This document shows, piece after piece, positions 1-5,966 of a stretch of DNA of 8,410 bases; the first letter of the stretch is position 1, and every line of letters starts with the position of its first letter. Under the pieces are notes generated by a model. The model had not been told where the DNA came from. It saw only the letters and a program-made list of their open reading frames with translations, and did not search any database. This stretch comes from JANLSO01 sp031362405. Lineage in GTDB: Bacteria; Actinomycetota; Thermoleophilia; Miltoncostaeales; Miltoncostaeaceae. Both the position numbers and the translations under genes were made by a program. The DNA lies in contig JANLSO010000148.1 in NCBI GenBank assembly GCA_031362405.1, positions 1-8,410 on the forward strand, written 5' to 3'.

Positions 1-290
1 TCCTGCATTGGGATGCTGGTGCCGGCGGCGGCGGTGTGTTGCTCGGCGGAGACACCATCCAGTCGAACCCTGACCGAGCCTCGGTGACGTTCATGCGCAG
101 CTACCCGAATCGCATCCCGCTGTCGGCACCGGTGGTGGAACGGGTCACCCAGGCGGTCGAGGCGTACTCCTTCAGCCGGCTGTACGACAACTTTGGGGGC
201 ACCATCGACACTGATGCCCGCAGCGCCGTGCGCCGGTCGGCTGATCGCTATATCGGCTGGATCCGCGGCGACTTCGACCACCTCACATGA
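1..290 (+). CDS. MBL-fold metallo-hydrolase, C-terminal part (5' end outside window)
   Basis: The reading frame is open from base 3 to a TGA at 288-290, giving about 95 residues; the N-terminus lies off the left edge. The visible part starts with a stretch ending in LLGGDTIQ, where GGD matches the metal-ligand aspartate strand of metallo-beta-lactamase-fold hydrolases. It continues with FMRSYPNRIPL and ends in an RRSADRYIGWIRG helix, a tail I recognise from small bacterial MBL-fold proteins annotated only as hydrolases. The HxHxDH metal site should be upstream and is not visible, so activity cannot be judged. By family it would be a soluble, zinc-dependent hydrolase of unknown substrate. A GTG at 36 is an internal codon, not the start, because conserved sequence continues upstream in frame. 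It converges on the VOC gene that ends at 353. Confidence 0.8.
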   Translation, partial: LHWDAGAGGGGVLLGGDTIQSNPDRASVTFMRSYPNRIPLSAPVVERVTQAVEAYSFSRLYDNFGGTIDTDARSAVRRSADRYIGWIRGDFDHLT

Positions 291-298
291 GGTGGCGC

Positions 299-337
299 AG
301 CGGACGTCTGACCGGACTTGAGCCGGAACCGTCCGTT
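299..337 (+). terminator. Possible terminator hairpin between convergent genes
   Basis: The inverted repeat CGGACG (301-306) / CGTCCG (330-335) can be extended by a G-T and an A-T pair to 299/337, and CCGG repeats inside it can pair again. It lies 10 bases after the MBL stop and just before the stop of the opposing VOC gene, with TTT following on the + strand. Position and symmetry fit a terminator; there is no long T-run. Confidence 0.45.
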
Positions 338-352
338 TCCGAGCATAGGTGT

Positions 353-1219
353 TTAGCCAGCGGAGAACTGGCTCGCGGTGAACTGCGCGCCTTGGGGGTC
401 ACGGATGAGTGCTGTGCGGGTCCACTGGGTGTCTTCGCGCGCGAGGACCGTCCCGCCGAGGCGCTCGACGTCCGCAGCGGTTGCGTCACGGTCGGCCACG
501 GTGAACGACACATGCCACCGGGGCGCCTGGTTCAGTGGGACCGGGCGGAGCCAGGCAATGGTGTCTTCAAAGCCGGGTGGCGCGTGGATGCCTGCCTGAC
601 GTGCGCGGATGTCGGGATCCGACGTCGTTTCGAGGTGGTCACCGTAGCCGGGTTGTCGAATCATGGCCGCGAAGCCCAAGTCTTCCACCTCCCAGCCGAA
701 AAGCTCAACGTAGAAGGCGGCGTCGATCGACGGGTCGGCGGCCTGCAGATCGCTGAAATTCCATGCCCCGGGACTGTTGACGACCTGGGCGCCTGGTCGC
801 CGCCGTGCCTGCCACACGCGGAAAGTCACGCCAGCCGGATCCGCGCAGACCGCCGCCCTGCCCCCCTCCCCGACATCTGAAGGAGCGGCAACCACACTGC
901 CGCCGGCTGATTCGACCCGGGCCGTCGTCGCGTCCGCATCGGTCACCGCGATGTAGGTGTTCCACCCTGCCGGGTCGTCGCCGGGCTGATCCGATGGTGG
1001 GGAAGGGCTCGCCTCGGTTGCCACCGGCCCACCGATCCCTGCGGCGTCCTGGCCGTCAAGCTGAGCGATGAGGTAGCGGGATGGTGCACCGCTGGGGGTC
1101 GCCTCCACAAAGCTCCAGCCGAAGAGCGCGCCGTAGAACGCAGCGGCCGCGTCGACGTCGGGCTGCTCCGTGTCGATCCACGATGGCACGCCGCGCGGGT
1201 ACGTTCGTGTCTGGCTCAT
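353..1219 (-). CDS. VOC family protein with two glyoxalase-fold domains (CFP30B-like)
   Basis: This 288-residue protein has two tandem VOC modules, roughly residues 11-137 and 152-286, each with the repeating pattern of FYxxLFGW, a (V/A)xDxDAT helix start and a DPxGxxF final strand. The layout and the opening RGVPSWID resemble the mycobacterial CFP30B/Rv0577 group of two-domain VOC proteins. Family members are soluble and bind small molecules; a specific reaction cannot be assigned. The usual VOC metal ligands are not evident: the first strands read PSWID and WNFSD with no His, and the last strands lack the Glu. A metal-free binding role is therefore possible. The start is ATG at 1219, with GGAGGG at 1229-1234 nine bases upstream. 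It follows the SDR gene on the same strand after 330 bases, so it probably has its own promoter. Confidence 0.9.
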   Translation of the reverse strand: MSQTRTYPRGVPSWIDTEQPDVDAAAAFYGALFGWSFVEATPSGAPSRYLIAQLDGQDAAGIGGPVATEASPSPPSDQPGDDPAGWNTYIAVTDADATTARVESAGGSVVAAPSDVGEGGRAAVCADPAGVTFRVWQARRRPGAQVVNSPGAWNFSDLQAADPSIDAAFYVELFGWEVEDLGFAAMIRQPGYGDHLETTSDPDIRARQAGIHAPPGFEDTIAWLRPVPLNQAPRWHVSFTVADRDATAADVERLGGTVLAREDTQWTRTALIRDPQGAQFTASQFSAG

Positions 1220-1549
1220 CCGTCACTTCCCTCCGCTGCCTCTCTTTCACGCAGCCGCGCAAACGGCCGTAGCCCAGGGCGCGCCGGACCCGCTCCACCT
1301 CTCAACAAACCGAGACCGGCCGCTCGCGTTCCCTGGTTCGAGTTGCCGTATTGGCCGCTCCGCGAAACTCGGCTAGGCGTCGCTGCCTGACGGGCCGCAA
1401 GCGGCCCGCCCGCCCGAGCGCTTCGACAACCGGCAACAGTGGTAGGCGGCGGTGGCTCTGGCGGCCAATGCGGACCTGTGCTGCTCCACGCCGCATCGAC
1501 GTCGCGGTCACGGGTTGGCTCGCGGTCGGGTGCAGCGCGTTTCGGGTGA
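1220..1549. other. 330-base gap between the VOC and SDR genes, no gene recognised
   Basis: I read all frames on both strands and found no stretch I could tie to a protein family; the open frames have the arginine/proline-rich look of shadows in GC-rich DNA. The gap holds the ribosome binding site of the VOC gene, presumably its promoter, and one strong GC hairpin at 1391-1408. A fully decayed gene is possible but unsupported. Confidence 0.5.
1391..1408. repeat. GC-rich perfect inverted repeat
   Basis: CGGGCCGC and GCGGCCCG are separated by only AA, so a real hairpin would open to a CAAG-type loop with a 7-bp stem. It lies 142 bases beyond the SDR stop on the SDR transcript and before the VOC gene. 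No T-tract follows on either strand. It could attenuate or end the SDR transcript, or be chance in GC-rich DNA. Confidence 0.4.
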
Positions 1550-2296
1550 CTAATCGACAATGGCACCGCAGGTCAGGTTCACGACCGCGCCGGTGATCGC
1601 GCCGGCGCCGTCCGAGGCCAGAAACGCGGCGCTGTCGGCGACCTCGCTCAGCCGGGGCAGGCGCCCGAGCGCGGTGCCGTCTACCAGGGGCTGGAGGTCG
1701 CTGAGCGGGGCCTCGGGTCGCGTCTCGGGGGTGAAGTTCGGTCGTAATGCGACGACCCGTACTCCCTGTCGCCCGACCTCGCCGGCGAAGCTCCGCGCGA
1801 GGCACTCGATGGCGGCGCACGCCAGGCTGAAGCCCCCCATCAGCGGACCGGATTCACGGGCCGCCGAGGAGGAGAGCATCACGATTACCCCCGAACCCTG
1901 GGCGGTCATCCGCCGCGCGGCCGCGGTGGCGGTCAGGAAATTCGTCCGCGCGGCCTCGATGACGGGGCGCGTGAAGTCGTCCACGGCCAGGTCGACGAGC
2001 GGGACACCCTGCACGGCGGTGAGGCTGATGGCGTTCAGCGAAACGTCGATGCGCCCCGCTCGCTTGGCGACGTCACTGGCGTGAGCCTCCACGGACTGCT
2101 CGTCGAGGGCATCTACCTCGGCTGTCTCGACCAGTCCTCCCGCAGCGACGATCTCCTCGGCCACCGCGTCAAGCGCCGACAACGTTCGACCCGCGAGGAA
2201 CACCTTCCCACCTTCGCGGGCGAACGCGCGGGCGATGGCGCCGCCCATCGATCCCGCCCCGCCATAGACGATGGCGTTCTTATGTTCGAGCAGCAT
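1550..2296 (-). CDS. SDR-fold protein with non-canonical active site
   Basis: This 248-residue protein has classic short-chain dehydrogenase/reductase length and fold marks: a GGAGSMGG nucleotide-binding turn at residues 12-19, AGR after the second strand (35-37), NAIS in place of NAG at 88-91, and SSSA carrying the catalytic serine at about 142-144. The YxxxK motif is replaced: the positions read F156-S-L-A-C160, so the catalytic Tyr is Phe and the Lys is Cys. The C-terminal TGAVVNLTCG strand is normal. I have the impression that a group of actinobacterial SDR-like proteins shares this GGFxxAC pattern, which would make it a lineage trait and not a fresh mutation. Dinucleotide binding is likely; ordinary alcohol/ketone redox chemistry is doubtful. 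ATG at 2296 has GGAGGG at 2301-2306. It is the last of three closely spaced genes, 35 bases after the single-domain VOC gene. Confidence 0.88.
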   Translation of the reverse strand: MLLEHKNAIVYGGAGSMGGAIARAFAREGGKVFLAGRTLSALDAVAEEIVAAGGLVETAEVDALDEQSVEAHASDVAKRAGRIDVSLNAISLTAVQGVPLVDLAVDDFTRPVIEAARTNFLTATAAARRMTAQGSGVIVMLSSSAARESGPLMGGFSLACAAIECLARSFAGEVGRQGVRVVALRPNFTPETRPEAPLSDLQPLVDGTALGRLPRLSEVADSAAFLASDGAGAITGAVVNLTCGAIVD

Positions 2297-2331
2297 GTCG
2301 CCCTCCGGTGACGCGGTTTGCCGCGGCTGGG

Positions 2332-2772
2332 TTAGCCGGGCTCGACGATCAGTAAGCGGTTCCCGTCGAGGTCCCGAAAGAAGAACTGGGCGGGCAAGGG
2401 ATCCGGAATGGTGACCTCGACCGACACCAGCCCCGACCTACTGGTCCCCGTGCGCGCGATCTCCGCGTCCACGTCAACGCCCCGGCCGCGGAGGGTTGCG
2501 TGGTCGGCCTCGATGTCGTCGGTCGCGAACGCGCAACGGGCCTCGTCGCCGGCAGTCCACTCACCCTCGCTCGGCGGGACCAGCGCGATCGCCATCGCCG
2601 AACCCGGCGGGGCCACCTCAACCCAGCGGCTGCCCTCGCCGTAGGGGAAATCGCCGCGCTTCTCGAACCCGAGCCTGTCGACGTAGAACTGGAGCGCTCG
2701 GTCCTGGTCGGCAACCGGGACGAACACGGTACCGACCTGGGTGATGCGGGTCGCGTTCGCGGTGACGGTCAT
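2332..2772 (-). CDS. Single-domain VOC family protein
   Basis: This 146-residue glyoxalase-fold protein contains VPVADQDRALQFYVDRLGFEKR near the N-terminus in pattern (residues 18-39), RWVEVAPPG at 49-57, a DDIEADHATLRGRGVDVDAE helix region (85-104) and a closing FFFRDLDGNRLLIVE strand (130-144). The final strand keeps the glutamate position often used as a metal ligand in VOC enzymes. About a dozen residues around 107-121 seem extra compared with relatives I know, a possible loop insertion. I chose ATG at 2772 over the upstream ATG at 2790 because GAGGAG at 2779-2784 sits six bases before it and lies inside the longer version. It is 27 bases downstream of the restored SnoaL stop and overlaps the frameshifted SnoaL reading as ATGA. 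Such proteins are usually assigned to glyoxalase, bleomycin-binding or dioxygenase roles; the substrate here is unknown. Confidence 0.9.
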   Translation of the reverse strand: MTVTANATRITQVGTVFVPVADQDRALQFYVDRLGFEKRGDFPYGEGSRWVEVAPPGSAMAIALVPPSEGEWTAGDEARCAFATDDIEADHATLRGRGVDVDAEIARTGTSRSGLVSVEVTIPDPLPAQFFFRDLDGNRLLIVEPG

Positions 2773-2778
2773 CGATCG

Positions 2779-2784
2779 CTCCTC
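2779..2784 (-). promoter_or_regulatory. Ribosome binding site that decides the VOC start
   Basis: GAGGAG is read on the - strand, six bases before the ATG at 2772. It falls after the alternative ATG at 2790, so the longer start is unlikely. Confidence 0.75.
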
Positions 2785-2799
2785 GCGCATAGTCGCGGA

Positions 2800-3251
2800 T
2801 CATTCCTCGGGTTTGAGGTCGACCGACGCCTTGCCGGTTTCCACGTTGAAAGGCGACGAGGTGTGTCGTGCGTGACGATCCACTGACCCTCGATCCTGCG
2901 AAAGCAGACCGTCGTGCGAACCCACATATCCACCTCGCCACCTTGACGCAGCGTCCCTGAAATGTGATTGAGGCTGTGGCAAAAGGCGACAGCGTCGGCG
3001 GCGGTGACGCTGAGGTCGTGAATCTCGTACCCGACCGGACCGTCATACCAGGCGAGCCACGCCTCCAGCCTCTCCCGGATGGCGCTCGAGCCACGTCGCT
3101 GGAAGGGGTCTACGACGTCGAACGACAGGACCTCCGGCACGTAGCCGGCCAAACGCGCGTCGATGTTCCCGACCCGGATCGCTTCGACCCAACCTTCGAC
3201 CAACTCGCGGACTTGAGCCTCTGCACCGACGCCGGCGCTCGCAGCGGTCAC
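2800..3251 (-). pseudogene. SnoaL-like (NTF2-fold) protein with a one-base frameshift near the C-terminus
   Basis: The N-terminal part (AQVRELVEGWVEAIRVGN, then LSFDVVDPFQRRG and a VRTTVCFRRIEGQWIVTHD strand) is a SnoaL-like/DUF4440-type NTF2 fold of about 150 residues. In the same frame the sequence then turns into arginine-rich nonsense and ends at 2769. One frame over, the - strand gives HTSSPFNVETGKASVDLKPEE and a TGA at 2800-2802, matching the usual (H)EHTSxPF-ETGKA ending of this family. Adding one base between 2865 and 2866 restores a continuous 150-residue protein. Start: GTG at 3251 with GGGGAG at 3261-3266, nine bases upstream; the much longer upstream extension has no family likeness. 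If the indel is real, the product loses its conserved tail and gains a basic extension that ends in an ATGA overlap with the VOC gene. The fold binds or transforms small hydrophobic substrates; the ligand is unknown. Confidence 0.8.
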
Positions 3252-3506
3252 CTCGTTCTTCTCCCCTTCAGGTTCGGGTATCACGCATTCGCGGAGTCGG
3301 TCGCGCCGACGTGTCCGATGGATGCCTGCCCGTGTTCTGTTGTGAGCAAACTCCACCGAGGTCCATCGTTCGGGGACTCGTCCGATAGGTCCGTGCCCGA
3401 CGAGGGCATTCAGTAGAGAGCCGAGGGTCCGCGCCTCAACGCCCCAGCTACCCGCGCCGACTCGGACCCGGACAACGCCCCCTACGGGACGGTGCGACCG
3501 GTGCCG

Positions 3507-3523
3507 CACGGGCTATGCCCGTG
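3507..3523 (-). terminator. Hairpin overlapping the stop codon of the conserved hypothetical gene
   Basis: CACGGGC (3507-3513) and GCCCGTG (3517-3523) form a perfect 7-bp stem with a three-base loop. The stop codon TAG (3515-3513) lies in the loop and one arm. The location suggests transcription termination, but no T-tract follows on the - strand. Confidence 0.4.
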
Positions 3524-3868
3524 TCTGGTCGAGATGCTGCAGCAATTCGTGGGCCGCGAGCTCCACATCCTTGTGATGCCACTCAGAGGCCCGGTAGACG
3601 CACGCGATCAGGGCCGTGCGATGGACGCGGCGAAAATCGCCGTAGACGAAGGCGTACTTGGCCTTCGTCTGCTCCGCGGGGCCCTCCGTGAGGCCAAGAT
3701 GCCATTCGGCGTATTCATCCCAGGAACGTGACGACAAGAACGCGTTCTCGTCGTCGGGGCGCGGCTGGACGTCGCCCCAGACGCTCTCGAGGACGTACTG
3801 GCGAGAGTCGATGAGCCGCCGGGCGCGCGCCAGGGCGCGTTCGTTAACGGAGTACGAGGCGATGGCAC
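3513..3868 (-). CDS. Conserved actinobacterial protein of unknown function; start codon appears disrupted
   Basis: In one frame the - strand codes from a TAC at 3854 to a TAG at 3513-3515: a 113-residue stretch starting YSVNERALARARRLIDSRQYV, then VWGDVQP, SWDEYAEWHLGLTEG, TKAKYAFVYGDFRRVHRTALIACVYRA, and ELAAHELLQHLD. It looks well constrained, and I recall similar unannotated proteins in actinobacteria, but know of no function. It is small, soluble, rich in charged helices, with no signal peptide or membrane segment. The only normal in-frame start is TTG at 3737, far inside the conserved part. A GTG at 3866-3868 stands exactly where a start is expected but is one base out of frame, so a single lost base right after the start codon is likely. 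The frame is open upstream without a credible start or ribosome binding site. It is divergent from the DLH gene, which begins 130 bases away. Confidence 0.7.
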
Positions 3869-3985
3869 AGTCTGACCCGGTACGTCGAGTGGCGCTACCG
3901 GCGTTTCGCAGCCCCCGAGACGGGCACCAATCTAGGTAAGAAGGTTGCGTGCCCCCGCCCCCACCTCACTGGGGCCGCGCCGATA

Positions 3986-3991
3986 GAGGAG
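3986..3991 (+). promoter_or_regulatory. Ribosome binding site of the dienelactone hydrolase gene
   Basis: GAGGAG lies six bases before the ATG at 3998 and supports that start. Confidence 0.75.
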
Positions 3992-3997
3992 ATCGCC

Positions 3998-4606
3998 ATG
4001 AGCCACATCGCCCTGTTTCATTCTGTGCTGGGCGTGCGCCCTGGCGTCGTCGATGCGGCGCAGCGTCTGCGAGCCGGCGGCCATGAGGTCGAGGTCGTCG
4101 ACCAGTACGACGGTCGCGTCTTCGACGACTACGACGAGGCGTCGGCATTCGCCGAAGACATTGGTTATCCGGCGCTGATGGAGCGCGCTGTCGCCGCCGT
4201 CGAGCATCTCCCCGACGGGTTCATCGCCGGCGGCTTCTCCAACGGTGGGGCGATGGCCGAGTATGTGGCCACCCGTCGTGAGGTCGCTGGTGTGCTGATG
4301 CTCTCGGGTGCCATGCCGCTCGAGATGCTCGGTGCAGCCGCGTGGCCTGCCGACCTACCCGCCCAGATCCACTACGCCCTCAAGGATCCCTTTCGCCAAC
4401 AGGAACAGATCGACACGCTCGCCGATACGATCCGCGGCGCCAACGGGCCGCTGGAGATGTTCGACTATCCCGGCGCGGGACATCTGTTCACCGATGCGTC
4501 GCTACCGCACGAGTACGACGCCGACGCCGCCGCCACGCTCTGGGATCGCGTCCTGCGCTTCTGCGCGGCCAGCCCCGCAGGAACGCCAGGACCCAAACAG
4601 AAATAG
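3998..4606 (+). CDS. Dienelactone hydrolase family alpha/beta hydrolase
   Basis: This 202-residue protein opens with HIALFHSVLGVRPGVVDAAQRLRAGGHEV, the short DLH-family start in which the strand leads to the oxyanion region. The nucleophile elbow is GGFSNGG with Ser81; classical dienelactone hydrolases use Cys here, so this is the serine-type branch. The probable acid is Asp130 in HYALKDPF, and the base is His162 in GAGHLF, so the triad looks complete. The length and the missing signal peptide suggest a soluble cytosolic hydrolase of small esters or lactones; the substrate cannot be told. ATG at 3998 has GAGGAG six bases upstream. It stands alone on the + strand between two - strand blocks, divergent from the conserved hypothetical gene and convergent with the DsbA-like gene, so it is probably monocistronic. 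Confidence 0.92.
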   Translation: MSHIALFHSVLGVRPGVVDAAQRLRAGGHEVEVVDQYDGRVFDDYDEASAFAEDIGYPALMERAVAAVEHLPDGFIAGGFSNGGAMAEYVATRREVAGVLMLSGAMPLEMLGAAAWPADLPAQIHYALKDPFRQQEQIDTLADTIRGANGPLEMFDYPGAGHLFTDASLPHEYDADAAATLWDRVLRFCAASPAGTPGPKQK

Positions 4607-4626
4607 CCGTCCGATTGCGCGACGGC
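4606..4626 (+). terminator. Probable terminator of the dienelactone hydrolase gene
   Basis: GCCGTC (4606-4611) and GACGGC (4621-4626) form a 6-bp stem; the loop can pair further through CG/CG. It starts at the last base of the DLH stop codon, in the 78-base gap between convergent genes. There is no T-run, which is common for GC-rich actinobacteria. Confidence 0.5.
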
Positions 4627-4684
4627 CGGTAGCAGGGGGCTGCCGCGATGGCCGCGTGGAACCTGCAGGCGGGGAGTGGTCGTT

Positions 4685-5530
4685 TCACGCGTGGTCCGGA
4701 CCGCGGACCTCCCAGTAGAAGTCGCCGCCCGCGGGGAGCGCCCGGGCAACTCGGCTGAGTGCGACGCGCGCCTGTGCCGGGTCGAGTTGGGCGACAGCGG
4801 CGACCTCGGCGGTGGCCAGCGGCTCACCAGCCCACTTCAACAGCTCCTCGACGCTCTCGGGGACGGGCCGGCGGAGGAGGTCGGGCGCGAGGTTGGCGAT
4901 GCCCGCCTCGTAGGCCTCGACCGGCGTGAAGCCGGGGATTGTGATCGTCTGTTCGCTGTTTTTGTGGGTGATCACGTAACTGGGGGTCGTGTAGCGGCGC
5001 TCCCGGGTCGGGCCGCCGAGTTTGTGGTCGAGCGCGTGGGCGGCACGAGACGGCGTGCGGGCGGCGCGCATATCGGCTCGCAGCGCCTCCTCGACGGCCG
5101 CTGAGGCACACCATCGGCTCAGCTCGGCCGGATCGAGGCCCGCCTCACGCGCGGCCGCCGCGATTGTCGCGGGTTCGTCGAGCAGGTCGCCGAGCATCGC
5201 GCGGACCCGGAGGCGTCGCAGCAAAGGCTGCTCGGTCGCGGGTGCGTTCAGGCGCGCCGCGACCACGGCGCGACAGGCCGGCTCAGACGAGGCAGGCCGC
5301 GACAGTGGAGCAGGGTCGATCGGCATCCCGTAACGGCGTTGCAGGTCAGGCGCGCCCTGGGCCAGTTTCTGCGCCTCGCCGGGCTCGGCCGTCACGACGA
5401 CCATCCGTGTCTGCCACGTCAAATGCTCACCGTAGTGCCAACGCAGCCGCTGTCTGACCGGCTCCGCCGAGAACGCGAAAGGACAGGCCGGGTCCGTGAA
5501 GTGGGTGATCACGAGCGTCACGGCAGTCAT
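4685..5530 (-). CDS. DsbA family (thioredoxin-fold) protein with a single active-site cysteine
   Basis: This 281-residue protein starts THFTDPACPFAFSAEPVRQRLRWHYG, the thioredoxin-fold strand and active-site helix of cytosolic DsbA/FrnE-like proteins. The CXXC site reads Cys16-Pro-Phe-Ala19, so the resolving cysteine is absent. A helical insertion follows (LLRRLRVRAMLGDLLDEPATIAAAAREAGLD) and the closing TTPSYVITHKNSEQTITIPGF-like pattern holds the cis-Pro loop (TTPS). A further region of about 60 residues with helix-rich character ends the protein. Relatives with DPACPWSW in this place also lack the second Cys, so this is a family trait; disulfide oxidation is unlikely, while glutathione- or mycothiol-linked isomerase-type chemistry is conceivable. 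No signal peptide. ATG at 5530 overlaps the TGA of the SnoaL gene as ATGA; an in-frame upstream extension to 5746 lies inside that gene and is rejected. Confidence 0.88.
   Translation of the reverse strand: MTAVTLVITHFTDPACPFAFSAEPVRQRLRWHYGEHLTWQTRMVVVTAEPGEAQKLAQGAPDLQRRYGMPIDPAPLSRPASSEPACRAVVAARLNAPATEQPLLRRLRVRAMLGDLLDEPATIAAAAREAGLDPAELSRWCASAAVEEALRADMRAARTPSRAAHALDHKLGGPTRERRYTTPSYVITHKNSEQTITIPGFTPVEAYEAGIANLAPDLLRRPVPESVEELLKWAGEPLATAEVAAVAQLDPAQARVALSRVARALPAGGDFYWEVRGPDHA
5527..5530 (-). other. ATGA start/stop overlap, SnoaL-like to DsbA-like
   Basis: The stop of the SnoaL-like gene (TGA, 5529-5527) and the start of the DsbA-like gene (ATG, 5530-5528) share bases. This arrangement normally gives translational coupling and places both genes on one transcript. 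Confidence 0.85.
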
Positions 5531-5883
5531 GACCCGTCGGGTGGGGCGAGGGGGCGGGCGTCGAAGGTGACGCGGATCGCGGTGATCTTGCCGTCCTCGA
5601 TGTGGCTCCAGTTGGCGGTGGCCGCCGGTGGGGCCACCGAGGTGTGCAGGTCGAACCACGTGATCACGTCGGGGCCGTCGATCCACATGTGGTGGATGAC
5701 GATGTCCGTGACGATCTCCGACATCCCCTTGATGCCCTCCACACATCCGTCGGCGTCGTCGACCTCCGCCAGGGGGCCACGGAAGCTGACGTCGGCGGCA
5801 AGCAGGGATCGGAACGTGTCGAAGTCCCGCTTTATCCAGGCGCTGAAATAGGTCTCGGCCACCTGCCTGGGGTCATCGGCCAC
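5527..5883 (-). CDS. SnoaL-like / nuclear transport factor 2 family protein
   Basis: This 118-residue protein has the complete NTF2-like pattern: an N-terminal helix pair (VAETYFSAWIKRDFDTFRSLLAADVSF), a middle helix (GIKGMSEIVTDIV) and strands VITWFDLHTS, TANWSHIEDGKITAIRVTFD, where the sequence WxxxEDGKI is the usual cone-closing hairpin. It is soluble and cytosolic by prediction. Family members are small-molecule isomerases, cyclases, hydrolases or plain ligand binders; nothing here fixes the role. I chose GTG at 5883 because AAGGAG (5891-5896) stands seven bases upstream and because the longer version to 6045 adds a low-complexity arginine/proline stretch inside the decayed hydrolase. It is unrelated in detail to the other SnoaL-like gene in the window, and overlaps the DsbA-like start. 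Confidence 0.88.
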   Translation of the reverse strand: MADDPRQVAETYFSAWIKRDFDTFRSLLAADVSFRGPLAEVDDADGCVEGIKGMSEIVTDIVIHHMWIDGPDVITWFDLHTSVAPPAATANWSHIEDGKITAIRVTFDARPLAPPDGS

Positions 5884-5890
5884 GGTCCTT

Positions 5891-5896
5891 CTCCTT
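5891..5896 (-). promoter_or_regulatory. Ribosome binding site that decides the SnoaL-like start
   Basis: AAGGAG is read on the - strand, seven bases before the GTG at 5883. It supports the 118-residue protein over the upstream ATG in the same frame. Confidence 0.75.
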
Positions 5897-5966
5897 CGGA
5901 TCGGTGGTGATAGCGCATGGTCGTGCGGCAAGCCCATTCGGGCGCCCGAGGCCGTGCTGGAGGGAG

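Noticed and set aside
287..880. 197-codon open frame on the + strand
   Set aside because: Antisense to the well-supported two-domain VOC gene; composition and lack of motifs mark it as a shadow.
1332..1348. T-loop-like string GGTTCGAGT, suggesting a tRNA
   Set aside because: The flanking bases do not form the T-stem, and no anticodon arm or acceptor stem can be built around it on either strand.
1302..1820. 172-codon - strand open frame across the SDR end and the gap
   Set aside because: Arg-rich low-complexity translation, overlaps the SDR C-terminus in another frame, no recognisable domain.
3252..3509. 86-residue upstream extension of the SnoaL-like frame
   Set aside because: No family likeness; GGGGAG nine bases before the GTG at 3251 gives a better start. 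I see no other gene in this 261-base gap.
5531..5746. 72-residue N-terminal extension of the DsbA-like protein
   Set aside because: It is His/Arg/Pro-rich, lies fully inside the SnoaL-like gene and precedes a clean ATGA-coupled start.
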